Source: JAVBNA01 sp031551875
Lineage (GTDB): Bacteria; Bacillota; Clostridia; Oscillospirales; Acutalibacteraceae
NCBI GenBank assembly: GCA_031551875.1
Contig: JAVBNA010000007.1
Coordinates: 1-64,000, forward strand
Length of the DNA stretch: 64,000 nt
Direction: 5' to 3'
In this document: positions 57,311 to 64,000 of the stretch, in pieces
Position numbering within the stretch: position 1 is the first letter of the stretch
How the letters are laid out: every line of letters starts with the position of its first letter
The notes under the pieces: generated by a model
Seen by the model: the letters and a program-made list of their open reading frames with translations, nothing else
Database searches by the model: none
What the model was told of the DNA's origin: nothing
Position numbers and translations under genes: made by a program

Positions 57311-58636
57311 ATGCTTGCTACCATGAAAAACGCATGGAGGCTTGCCGACCTGCGTAAGAAGCTTCTTTTCACGCTGTTCATCATTGTCATTTTCCGCATC
57401 GGCGCGGCGATTCCGGTTCCCTTTGTCAACCCGGAGGGACTCTCCAAGCTCATCCAGCCCATGACCGAGTCGGGCAGCCTGGTTGGCTACCTCAACATTT
57501 TATCCGGCCAGGGCTTTGAAAAGGCGACGCTGTTCGCCATGTCCATTTCCCCGTATATCAACGCGTCCATCATCATGCAGCTTCTGACCGTCGCGATCAC
57601 CCCCCTCGCGAACCTCGCGAAGGAAGGGGAAGAGGGACGCAAGAAGATTGCCAACTATACGCGTATTGCAACCATTGCGCTCGGTATCATCCAGGGAACG
57701 GCCTACTATACCTTCCTGGCCAACGGTTCCGACCCGCAGACCAAAGAACCCCTCAACCTCCTCATGTACTCCAAAGAGGGCTTCACCGGTATTTTCCAGG
57801 CCGTGGTCATCATCCTCTGCTTCACCGCCGGCACGGCGCTCATGATGTGGCTGGGTGAGCAGATCAACGTCAAGGGCGTGGGCAACGGCATCTCGATCCT
57901 GCTCTTTGCGGGTATCGTTTCCTCCCTGCCCGTCACCTTCGGCATCCTCTGGTCGAACTTCATCCAGGGCGGCATCAAATACTTCACCACACCGCTGGTG
58001 CTCCTCACCTTCGTTGCTGTCATCTGGGTCATCGTGCTCATGAACGACGCCGAGCGGCGCATCCCGGTGCAGTACGCCAAACGTGTGGTCGGCCGCAAGA
58101 TGTACGGCGGAAACAGCTCCCATCTGCCCATCAAGGTGGGTATGTCGGGCGTTCTACCGATCATCTTCGCCGGATCGATCCTGTCCATCCCATCCACCAT
58201 CGTGCTCTTCACCGGCGAGCCGGCGGCCGGCACCTTTTGGGCGGGCGTGGTCAACCAGTTTTCCACCCGCGGCGCAACCTACAGCGTCCTCTACTTCATC
58301 CTGATTATTGTCTTTGCGTATTTTTACGTGTCCATCCAGTATAATCCGCTGGAGATGTCCAATAATCTCAGGAAGCAGGCGGGCACCATCCCCGGCATCC
58401 GCCCGGGCAAGCCCACCACCGACTTCATTGCCAAGGTGCTCTCCAAGATCACGCTGATCGGCGCGCTCTTCCTGGCGCTCATCGCGCTGTCGCCCATTCT
58501 CATGGGCGCGGCCACCGGCATCAACCTCGCGCTGGGCGGCACCTCCATCATCATTCTCGTGGGCGTCGCGCTCGAAACAGTGCGTACGGTCGAGTCGGAA
58601 ATGATGATGCGCCACTACAAGGGCTTCCTCGATTAA
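57311..58636 (+). CDS. secY: Protein translocase subunit SecY
   Basis: SecY forms the membrane channel for protein export. The 441-residue chain has about ten transmembrane helices and the family motifs GFEKATLFAMSISPYINASI in helix 2 region, QLLTVAITPLANLAKEGEEG, and RRIPVQYAKRVVGRKMYGG in the cytoplasmic loop. The start is adjacent to the rplO stop, so the two are coupled. Confidence 0.97.
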   Translation: MLATMKNAWRLADLRKKLLFTLFIIVIFRIGAAIPVPFVNPEGLSKLIQPMTESGSLVGYLNILSGQGFEKATLFAMSISPYINASIIMQLLTVAITPLANLAKEGEEGRKKIANYTRIATIALGIIQGTAYYTFLANGSDPQTKEPLNLLMYSKEGFTGIFQAVVIILCFTAGTALMMWLGEQINVKGVGNGISILLFAGIVSSLPVTFGILWSNFIQGGIKYFTTPLVLLTFVAVIWVIVLMNDAERRIPVQYAKRVVGRKMYGGNSSHLPIKVGMSGVLPIIFAGSILSIPSTIVLFTGEPAAGTFWAGVVNQFSTRGATYSVLYFILIIVFAYFYVSIQYNPLEMSNNLRKQAGTIPGIRPGKPTTDFIAKVLSKITLIGALFLALIALSPILMGAATGINLALGGTSIIILVGVALETVRTVESEMMMRHYKGFLD

Positions 58637-58661
58637 TCGCTGTGACTGAAAGGATTACCGT

Positions 58662-59294
58662 ATGAAAATCATTCTTCTCGGCGCACCCGGCGCCGGAAAG
58701 GGCACACAGGCAGAAGTGATCTGCGAGCACCTTTCCATCCCCCAGATTTCCACGGGTAACATGATCCGTGAGGCGCTGAAGAACGGCACGGATATGGGTC
58801 TCAAGGCCAAGTCGTACATGGACGCCGGCCAGCTGGTTCCCGACGAGGTGGTCATCGGCATCATCGCCGACCGCTTGCACGGGGACGACTGTAAAAACGG
58901 CTACATCCTCGACGGCTTTCCGAGAACCATTCCTCAGGCCGAGGCGCTGGACAGCATGGGCATCGAAATCGACAAGGTGATCGACATTGAGGTCGCCGAC
59001 GACAAGATTATCCAGAGATTGTCCGGACGTCGCGTCTGCGGCGCTTGCGGCGCATCCTACCACCTTGCCTATAAAAAGAGCAAGGCGGACGGCGTGTGCG
59101 ACAAGTGTGCGGGCGCCCTCATTCAGCGCAAGGATGACCATCCCGACACCATTCGGGAACGACTCACGGTATATCACAATGAGACCGAGCCGCTCAAGAG
59201 CTATTATGAGCAAAAGGGCAAGCTGGTCATTGTGGAGGGGCAGGAAGAAGTTTCCGATACGACAGCGCTTGTACTCAAGGCGCTTGAGGCCTGA
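58662..59294 (+). CDS. adk: Adenylate kinase
   Basis: Interconverts ATP + AMP and 2 ADP. The 210-residue long-form enzyme has the P-loop GAPGAGKGTQAE at 7-18, the AMP-site ISTGNMIREA and LDGFPRTIPQAEAL, and a zinc-type LID with CGACGASYH and CDKCAG. Placed between secY and map as usual in Firmicutes. Confidence 0.97.
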   Translation: MKIILLGAPGAGKGTQAEVICEHLSIPQISTGNMIREALKNGTDMGLKAKSYMDAGQLVPDEVVIGIIADRLHGDDCKNGYILDGFPRTIPQAEALDSMGIEIDKVIDIEVADDKIIQRLSGRRVCGACGASYHLAYKKSKADGVCDKCAGALIQRKDDHPDTIRERLTVYHNETEPLKSYYEQKGKLVIVEGQEEVSDTTALVLKALEA

Positions 59295-59296
59295 TC

Positions 59297-60049
59297 ATGA
59301 TTATGATCAAAACGGCGCGCGAACTCGGCCGGATGAAAGAAGCCGGACAGGTCGCTGCGCAGGCCCTGCGCGTTGCGGGACGTGCGGTTGAACCGGGGGT
59401 AACTACCGGGGAAATTGACCGTCTGGTTTGTAAATTAATCGAGGAGGCGGGGGCGACGCCCTCCTTCCTCGGTTACAACGGATACCCCGCGAGCGCGTGT
59501 ATATCGGTAAACAACGAGGTCATCCACGGCATACCCGGCACACGGAAGCTCATAGAGGGCGACGTCGTCAGTGTGGACGTAGGCGCATATCTGGACGGCT
59601 TCCACGGCGACAACGCCGCCACATTTGCCTGCGGCGACATTTCCGCACAGGCCAGGGCTCTGATCGACGCCACACGCGAAAGCCTTTACGAGGGCATACG
59701 CGCGGCGGTGGTCGGGAACCGGGTCGGCGACATCGGCGCCGCTGTACAGAGGTATGTCGAGTCTCGCGGTTACTCGGTGGTACGCGATTTTGTCGGCCAC
59801 GGCGTAGGCGCGAAACTGCACGAAGATCCCAGCGTCCCCAATTTTGGAACTCCGGGAAGGGGCCAGCGCCTGCTTCCGGACATGACCATAGCCATTGAAC
59901 CCATGATCAACGCCGGCGACTGGAAAGTAGAAGTCCTCAGCGACGGCTGGACCACGATTACCGCGGACGGAAGCCTGTCCGCCCATTTCGAGCACAGTAT
60001 CGCCGTCACCGAAGACGGGCCGGTGATCCTTACGCTGCCCGGCGACTGA
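59297..60049 (+). CDS. map: Methionine aminopeptidase type I
   Basis: Removes the initiator Met from nascent proteins. The 250-residue enzyme has SACISVNNEVIHGIPG (His), the metal ligands Asp in VDVGAYLDGFHGDNA, His in FVGHGVGAKLHEDP, and Glu in AIEPMINAG and at the end. Starts 2 bases after adk; an in-frame ATG at 59303 is an alternative. Confidence 0.96.
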   Translation: MIMIKTARELGRMKEAGQVAAQALRVAGRAVEPGVTTGEIDRLVCKLIEEAGATPSFLGYNGYPASACISVNNEVIHGIPGTRKLIEGDVVSVDVGAYLDGFHGDNAATFACGDISAQARALIDATRESLYEGIRAAVVGNRVGDIGAAVQRYVESRGYSVVRDFVGHGVGAKLHEDPSVPNFGTPGRGQRLLPDMTIAIEPMINAGDWKVEVLSDGWTTITADGSLSAHFEHSIAVTEDGPVILTLPGD

Positions 60050-60073
60050 GCCGGAGCATGGAGGGAAAACAGT

Positions 60074-60340
60074 ATGCTTGAGATTGGCAGGGTGGTGTGT
60101 GCCACCGCGGGAAGAGATAAGGATCGTTTTTTTGTTGTGCTCGGCCGTGAGGGCGACTGTGCCTTGATCGCGGACGGGAAAAGGCGTAAGTGTGAGACTC
60201 CCAAAAAGAAAAAGGAGATTCACCTGCGTCCCACCCGGACCGTCGCGCAGCGCGAGCAGATCGTTACAAATCGTGCAATCCGAACTGTCCTCCGGTCCTT
60301 CGGGACGCAGGACAGCCGACATGAGTGTGAGGAGGTTTGA
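60074..60340 (+). CDS. KOW-domain RNA-binding protein
   Basis: An 88-residue basic protein (GRVVCATAGRDKDRFFVVLG, ALIADGKRRKCETPKKKKE). The first part resembles a KOW motif as in the L14E-like small RNA-binding proteins encoded between map and infA in Clostridia. The role is presumed ribosome-associated but is not established. Confidence 0.85.
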   Translation: MLEIGRVVCATAGRDKDRFFVVLGREGDCALIADGKRRKCETPKKKKEIHLRPTRTVAQREQIVTNRAIRTVLRSFGTQDSRHECEEV

Positions 60341-60343
60341 GAT

Positions 60344-60562
60344 ATGTCAAAGCAGGATATGATCGAAATTGAGGGCGTCGTGAAGGAAGCGTTACCCAAC
60401 GCGACATTTAAAGTGGAATTACCAAACGGCCATGAGATTCTGACCCATATTTCGGGCAAGCTTCGGATGAATTTCATCCGGATTCTGCCCGGAGATAAGG
60501 TGACGGTGGAAATGTCTCCGTATGACCTGACCAGAGGCCGCATCACATGGCGTTCCAAATAG
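60344..60562 (+). CDS. infA: Translation initiation factor IF-1
   Basis: A 72-residue OB-fold protein (MIEIEGVVKEALPNATFKVE, LTHISGKLRMNFIRILPGDK, VEMSPYDLTRGRITWR). It binds the 30S A site during initiation. Starts 3 bases after the KOW gene. Confidence 0.97.
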   Translation: MSKQDMIEIEGVVKEALPNATFKVELPNGHEILTHISGKLRMNFIRILPGDKVTVEMSPYDLTRGRITWRSK

Positions 60563-60601
60563 GCCCTGAAAACGGGCTTTTATGTAAGGAGGCGTTCACA
60601 A

Positions 60602-60715
60602 ATGAAAGTCAGACCTTCTGTCAAAAAGATTTGTGAGAAATGCAAAATCATCAAACGCAAAGGCAGAGTCATGGTGATCTGCGAAAATCCCAAGCACAAA
60701 CAGCGCCAGGGCTGA
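60602..60715 (+). CDS. rpmJ: Large ribosomal subunit protein L36
   Basis: A 37-residue protein: MKVRPSVKKICEKCKI, then KRKGRVMVICENPKHKQRQG. The zinc ligands C11, C14, C27 and H32 mark the C+ form. AAGGAGG site upstream. Too short for most gene finders but clearly in place between infA and rpsM. Confidence 0.96.
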   Translation: MKVRPSVKKICEKCKIIKRKGRVMVICENPKHKQRQG

Positions 60716-60839
60716 GCAGGCTGAGCCTGCACGCAATCCGCGGATGAACTTCCGATTAGGAAATAGTTTTGTTCGCGAGTTTGGCGAAATTCTGGCATCT
60801 AAAGTCTAAAGTCTAGAATCTAAATTCGGAGGTGCTACA
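60716..60839 (+). other. 124-base spacer with hairpin and heptad repeats upstream of rpsM
   Basis: A hairpin GCAGGC-TGA-GCCTGC starts right after the rpmJ stop. ATGAACTTCC and GTTCGCG are shared with the spacer before rpsH. Four copies of a 7-base unit close to TCTAAAG (60798-60825) lie immediately before the rpsM ribosome binding site. Confidence 0.45.
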
Positions 60840-61208
60840 ATGGCACGTATATCTGGCGTTGACCTGCCCAGAGACAAGCGCATCGAGGTAGGGCTTTCCT
60901 ATATTTTCGGGATCGGCCGCAAGACCGCCAGCGATATCATCGCGGCGACCGGCGTCAATCCTGACACGCGCGTGCGTGATTTGAGCGAAGACGACGTTTC
61001 CAAGCTGCGCGAGTACATCGACAAGAACTGCCGCGTGGAAGGCGACCTGCGCCGTGACGTCGCGTTTGACATCAAGCGACTGATTGAAATCGGCTGCTAC
61101 CGCGGCATCCGGCACCGTAAGGGCCTGCCGGTTCGCGGACAGCGTTCCAAAACAAATGCCCGTACCCGCAAGGGTCCGAAAAAGACCATTGCCAACAAGA
61201 AGAAATAA
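60840..61208 (+). CDS. rpsM: Small ribosomal subunit protein S13
   Basis: A 122-residue S13 (ARISGVDLPRDKRIEVGLSY, IFGIGRKTASDIIAATG, GLPVRGQRSKTNARTRKGP). It contacts tRNA and the 50S subunit. First gene of the alpha section. Confidence 0.97.
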   Translation: MARISGVDLPRDKRIEVGLSYIFGIGRKTASDIIAATGVNPDTRVRDLSEDDVSKLREYIDKNCRVEGDLRRDVAFDIKRLIEIGCYRGIRHRKGLPVRGQRSKTNARTRKGPKKTIANKKK

Positions 61209-61224
61209 GGGAGGGACTCAGTAA

Positions 61225-61626
61225 ATGGCAGCACCGAAAGGTAAGAGGGTGGCAACCCGCAGACGCCGTGAGCGCAAGAACATTGAGCGCGGCGCCGCGC
61301 ACATTCAGTCCACCTTCAACAATACGATCGTGACCATCACCGATACGCAGGGCAACGCCCTTTCGTGGGCGAGCGCCGGCGAGCTCGGATTCCGCGGCTC
61401 GAGAAAGTCCACTCCCTACGCCGCGCAGACCGCTGCGGAAACCGCCGCCAAGGCGGCCATGGAGCACGGCCTGAAAACAGTGGAAGTATACGTCAAGGGA
61501 CCGGGCTCGGGCCGTGAAGCCGCAATCCGCGCGCTGCAGTCGGCGGGTCTTGAGGTCAACATGATCAAAGACGTGACCCCGATACCCCACAACGGATGCC
61601 GTCCTCCCAAGAGAAGACGCGTATAA
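61225..61626 (+). CDS. rpsK: Small ribosomal subunit protein S11
   Basis: A 133-residue S11 (GAAHIQSTFNNTIVTITDTQ, GFRGSRKSTPYAAQTAAE, DVTPIPHNGCRPPKRRRV). It lies on the platform near the mRNA exit. Confidence 0.97.
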   Translation: MAAPKGKRVATRRRRERKNIERGAAHIQSTFNNTIVTITDTQGNALSWASAGELGFRGSRKSTPYAAQTAAETAAKAAMEHGLKTVEVYVKGPGSGREAAIRALQSAGLEVNMIKDVTPIPHNGCRPPKRRRV

Positions 61627-61656
61627 TTTGTGAATAACAGGAGGTGCAAGTAATCT

Positions 61657-62280
61657 ATGGCAAGATATACAGGTCCGGTTTGCAGACTTTGCCGCCGCGA
61701 GGGCCAGAAGCTGTTCCTCAAGGGCGAAAGATGTTATACGGATAAATGTGGCGTGACCCGCAGGGCATACCCCCCGGGACAGCATGGCCAGGGTCGCAAG
61801 AAGAACTCTGAATACGGCCTCCAGCTGCGCGCCAAGCAGATGACCAGACGTTACTACGGCGTGCTGGAAAGCCAGTTCAGAAAGTACTATGAGATGGCTG
61901 CGCGCGCCGAGGGCAAAACCGGTGAAGCGCTGCTCGCTTTCCTTGAGCTCCGTCTGGACAACGTGGTCTACCGCCTCGGCTGGGCGAGTTCCCGCGCCGA
62001 AGCCCGCCAGCTCGTCAACCACGGCCACTTCCAGGTGAACGGCCACCGTGTGGACATCGCGTCCTTTCTGGTGAAGCCGGGCGACGAGGTGACCATTCAG
62101 GATAAGAGCCGCCAGTCTGAGAAAATCAAAGAAAACGTCGAGAAAAACGCCACCCGTCCGGTGGTCAAATGGCTGGACAAGAGCGAAAGCTTTGCGGCGA
62201 AGGTTGTTGCGGTGCCGATGCGTGAGGACATTGACCTTGAGGTCGAAGAAACGCTCATCGTCGAGTTGTACTCCAAGTAA
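61657..62280 (+). CDS. rpsD: Small ribosomal subunit protein S4
   Basis: A 207-residue S4 with an N-terminal zinc-type Cys set (CRLCRREG and CYTDKC), RRAYPPGQHGQGRKKNSEYG and the S4 RNA-binding domain (LDNVVYRLGWASSRAEARQL, VNHGHFQVNG). S4 nucleates 30S assembly and is an autoregulator in other bacteria. Confidence 0.97.
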   Translation: MARYTGPVCRLCRREGQKLFLKGERCYTDKCGVTRRAYPPGQHGQGRKKNSEYGLQLRAKQMTRRYYGVLESQFRKYYEMAARAEGKTGEALLAFLELRLDNVVYRLGWASSRAEARQLVNHGHFQVNGHRVDIASFLVKPGDEVTIQDKSRQSEKIKENVEKNATRPVVKWLDKSESFAAKVVAVPMREDIDLEVEETLIVELYSK

Positions 62281-62380
62281 TGCTTCCCCTCTGCGTTCTC
62301 TGTGCCGTTTGTACGGCGGGAAGCGGTGCGCATAGCGTTATGCGCCACGGTGAGAGCATTATAGTGAAGGAGGTTCGCAA
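62281..62380 (+). other. Structured 100-base spacer between rpsD and rpoA
   Basis: GCTTCCC (62282-62288) can pair with GGGAAGC (62318-62324), enclosing a CCGT-TTGT-ACGG hairpin. A second stem follows, GTGCGCATA-GCG-TTATGCGCCAC, with one bulge. The ribosome binding site of rpoA follows. It could be a translational control element; in other bacteria S4 regulates this part of the alpha operon. Confidence 0.45.
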
Positions 62381-63334
62381 ATGACTGAGTTTGAGAAACC
62401 AAGAATCGAAACCGAAAGCATATCAGCCGACCAACGAATGGGACGGTTTGTTGTGGAGCCGCTCGAGCGCGGCTTCGGCACCACTGTGGGCAACAGCCTG
62501 CGGCGCGTGCTTCTGTCCTCGCTGCCCGGCGTGGCCGTGCAGTCGATCAAGATCGACGGGATCCTTCATGAGTTTTCCACGATCAAGAACGTCAAGGAGG
62601 ACGTGGCCGAGATCGTTCTTAACATCAAGGGCCTGACCGCCAAGCTGCACTGCGACGGACCCAAGACGGTCGTCATTGACGCCGAGGGCGAATGTGAAGT
62701 GACCGCCGGTTCCATCAAGTGCGACAGCGAGGTGGAGATCCTCAACCCCGACATGCACATTGCGTCGCTCGGAGAGGGCGCGCGGCTGTATATGGAGATT
62801 GTGCTCAACAAGGGACGCGGTTATGTCCCGGGCGAGCGCAACAAGCAGGAGATGAACATGAACGTCATCGGTGTCCTGCCGGTCGACTCCATTTACACCC
62901 CCGTCGTGCGGGCCAATTATGCCATTGAGAACACCCGTGTCGGGCAGATCACCGACTATGACAAGCTGACCCTGGACGTGGAAACCAATGGAACCATCAC
63001 CGCGCAGGAAGCGGTTTCCCTGGCCGCGAAAATCCTGACCGAGCATCTCAATCTCTTCGTCGACCTGTCCGACAAGGGCTATACGGCGGAGATCATGGTC
63101 GAGAAGGATGACAAGGGCAAGGAAAAGGTTCTGGAGATGACCATTGAGGAGCTTGACCTTTCGGTTCGTTCCTTCAACTGTCTCAAACGTGCCGGAATCA
63201 ACACGGTTGAAGATTTGATCAATAAGTCCGAAGAGGATATGATGAAGGTGAGAAATCTCGGGCGCAAGTCGCTTGAGGAGGTTGTCGCCAAGCTTGTATC
63301 CCTCGGTTTTGTCCTCCGCAAGGATGATGAATAA
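62381..63334 (+). CDS. rpoA: DNA-directed RNA polymerase subunit alpha
   Basis: A 317-residue alpha subunit: the N-terminal assembly domain has FVVEPLERGFGTTVGNSLRR and LLSSLPGVAVQSIKIDG, and the C-terminal domain has ELDLSVRSFNCLKRAGINTV and MKVRNLGRKSLEEVV for UP-element and activator contacts. AAGGAGG site. Confidence 0.97.
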   Translation: MTEFEKPRIETESISADQRMGRFVVEPLERGFGTTVGNSLRRVLLSSLPGVAVQSIKIDGILHEFSTIKNVKEDVAEIVLNIKGLTAKLHCDGPKTVVIDAEGECEVTAGSIKCDSEVEILNPDMHIASLGEGARLYMEIVLNKGRGYVPGERNKQEMNMNVIGVLPVDSIYTPVVRANYAIENTRVGQITDYDKLTLDVETNGTITAQEAVSLAAKILTEHLNLFVDLSDKGYTAEIMVEKDDKGKEKVLEMTIEELDLSVRSFNCLKRAGINTVEDLINKSEEDMMKVRNLGRKSLEEVVAKLVSLGFVLRKDDE

Positions 63335-63403
63335 GTCGTATCCCGTGATCAGGGGCGCGGGCGCTGCCCGTCCCTCATCTTACAAGGATTGGAGTGAAAT
63401 TCG

Positions 63404-63745
63404 ATGCCGGGAACAAGAAAGCTCGGAAGACCCACGGCGCACAGAACTGCCATGCTCAGAGGGCTTGTCACCTATTTTCTGGAGAATGGTAAAATAGAGA
63501 CCACGGTCACGCGCGCGAAAGAGGTTCGTTCGCTCGCGGAAAAAATGATTACCCTCGCCAAGGAAGAAAATCTCCACAACAAGCGCCTTGCAATGTCCTT
63601 CATCACCAAAGAGGATGTGGTCAAGAAGCTGTTCAACGAGATTGCCCCGAAATACACCGACCGCAAGGGCGGATATACCCGTATTTATAAGATTGGCCCC
63701 CGCCGCGGCGACGCCGCTGAAATGGCCATCATTGAATTGGTGTAA
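63404..63745 (+). CDS. rplQ: Large ribosomal subunit protein L17
   Basis: A 113-residue L17 (GTRKLGRPTAHRTAMLRGLV, ITLAKEENLHNKRLAMSFI, GGYTRIYKIGPRRGDAAEMA). Last gene of the cluster, 69 bases after rpoA and followed by a strong terminator. Confidence 0.97.
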   Translation: MPGTRKLGRPTAHRTAMLRGLVTYFLENGKIETTVTRAKEVRSLAEKMITLAKEENLHNKRLAMSFITKEDVVKKLFNEIAPKYTDRKGGYTRIYKIGPRRGDAAEMAIIELV

Positions 63746-63760
63746 AATATCATAAGATCA

Positions 63761-63791
63761 ACCGCCCGGTATTTTTGTACCGGGCGGTTTT
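63761..63791 (+). terminator. Terminator of the ribosomal protein cluster
   Basis: ACCGCCCGGTA and TACCGGGCGGT form an 11-base-pair stem around TTTTTG, followed by TTT. Confidence 0.88.
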
Positions 63792-63801
63792 ACTATAATA
63801 C

Positions 63802-63828
63802 TTGACAAGCAGGAAGAAAAGGTACAAA
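63802..63828 (+). promoter_or_regulatory. Possible promoter of the right-edge gene
   Basis: An exact TTGACA is followed after 15 bases by TACAAA. The spacing is short, so confidence is low. Confidence 0.35.
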
Positions 63829-63871
63829 CTGGAATCGATCAAAGGAAAATACAAAAAAGAGGTTGAAGGTT

Positions 63872-64000
63872 ATGAGAAAAAACTTGCCGGTTTATTTTTG
63901 TGTCCTGTTTGTCCTGCTGATTGGCTTTTTTAGCTACTTACATGCGGCCAACTCCGGCATTCCGGGAGGCGAAGCGGAAGCTGAGTTTGACGTGGTTTCC
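63872..64000 (+). CDS. N-terminal part of an exported protein (cut by window edge)
   Basis: The 43 visible codons give a basic start (MRKNLPVYF), a hydrophobic core (CVLFVLLIGFFSYLHAA) with a likely signal-peptidase site near HAANS, and an acidic mature start (GGEAEAEFDVVS). TTGAAGG lies upstream as a weak ribosome binding site. Function cannot be assigned from this fragment. Confidence 0.65.
   Translation, partial: MRKNLPVYFCVLFVLLIGFFSYLHAANSGIPGGEAEAEFDVVS

Overview
The window is a GC-rich chromosomal segment of an anaerobic Firmicute, most likely a member of Clostridia (Oscillospirales-like). The evidence is a complete six-gene Rnf complex, a Firmicute-type S10-spc-alpha ribosomal cluster containing adk, map, infA and a KOW gene, the zinc-type S14, a RicT/HolB/decarboxylase cluster, AggAgg-type ribosome binding sites, and a thioredoxin-reductase relative of the ferredoxin-dependent clostridial type. 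Species is not determinable from the sequence alone. I found no tRNA, rRNA, CRISPR array or prophage.

Layout. 1-67: the first 22 codons of an IS5-type transposase on the minus strand. 169-6434: a lipoprotein and, divergently, the rnf operon in the order C-(Dabb gene)-D-G-E-A-B. 6502-11760: small accessory genes (SF0329-type protein, zinc ribbon, HdeD-like membrane protein, SDR, nitroreductase, membrane-anchored cyclophilin) and class II fructose-bisphosphate aldolase. 11882-15127 (minus): a 1004-residue exported protein with a copper-amine-oxidase-like C-terminus behind a promoter, a candidate cyclic-di-GMP-I riboswitch and an intrinsic terminator. 15240-18698: a YesN/YesM-type two-component pair. 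18738-24282 (mostly minus): tautomerase, two VOC proteins, zinc ribbon, AMP-forming acyl-CoA synthetase with an HTH-cupin regulator, GH3 hexosaminidase. 24422-32681: orphan CbiM/NikM-type permease, lipoprotein, FFTR-like flavoenzyme, rplM-rpsI, TtcA-like protein, 3D/G5 wall protein, VanW.

32962-47687 is mostly housekeeping on the plus strand: metG-tatD-TatD-linked radical SAM, a cupin plus a GH13-family protein that has lost its catalytic residues, mnmA, an alanine-racemase-family protein lacking its PLP lysine, an Orn/Lys/Arg decarboxylase, holB, ricT, ferredoxin, a tRNA methyltransferase, rsmI, an unknown membrane protein and an SDR. 47696-63788 is the ribosomal protein/secY/adk/map/infA/rpoA cluster, with a long leader that holds three terminator-like hairpins in tandem, closed by a strong terminator after rplQ. 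A new exported protein begins at the right edge.

The genes link up in several ways. Rnf couples ferredoxin oxidation to NAD reduction and ion pumping. The small ferredoxin at 44384 and the FFTR-like enzyme at 26202 would draw on the same reduced-ferredoxin pool. The most unusual features are the two apparently catalytically dead enzyme homologues within 4 kb (GH13-like and Alr-like), the NAD(P)H-independent thioredoxin reductase candidate, the riboswitch-controlled surface protein, and the multi-hairpin leader ahead of rpsJ. I did not see a multi-gene defence or secondary-metabolism system.
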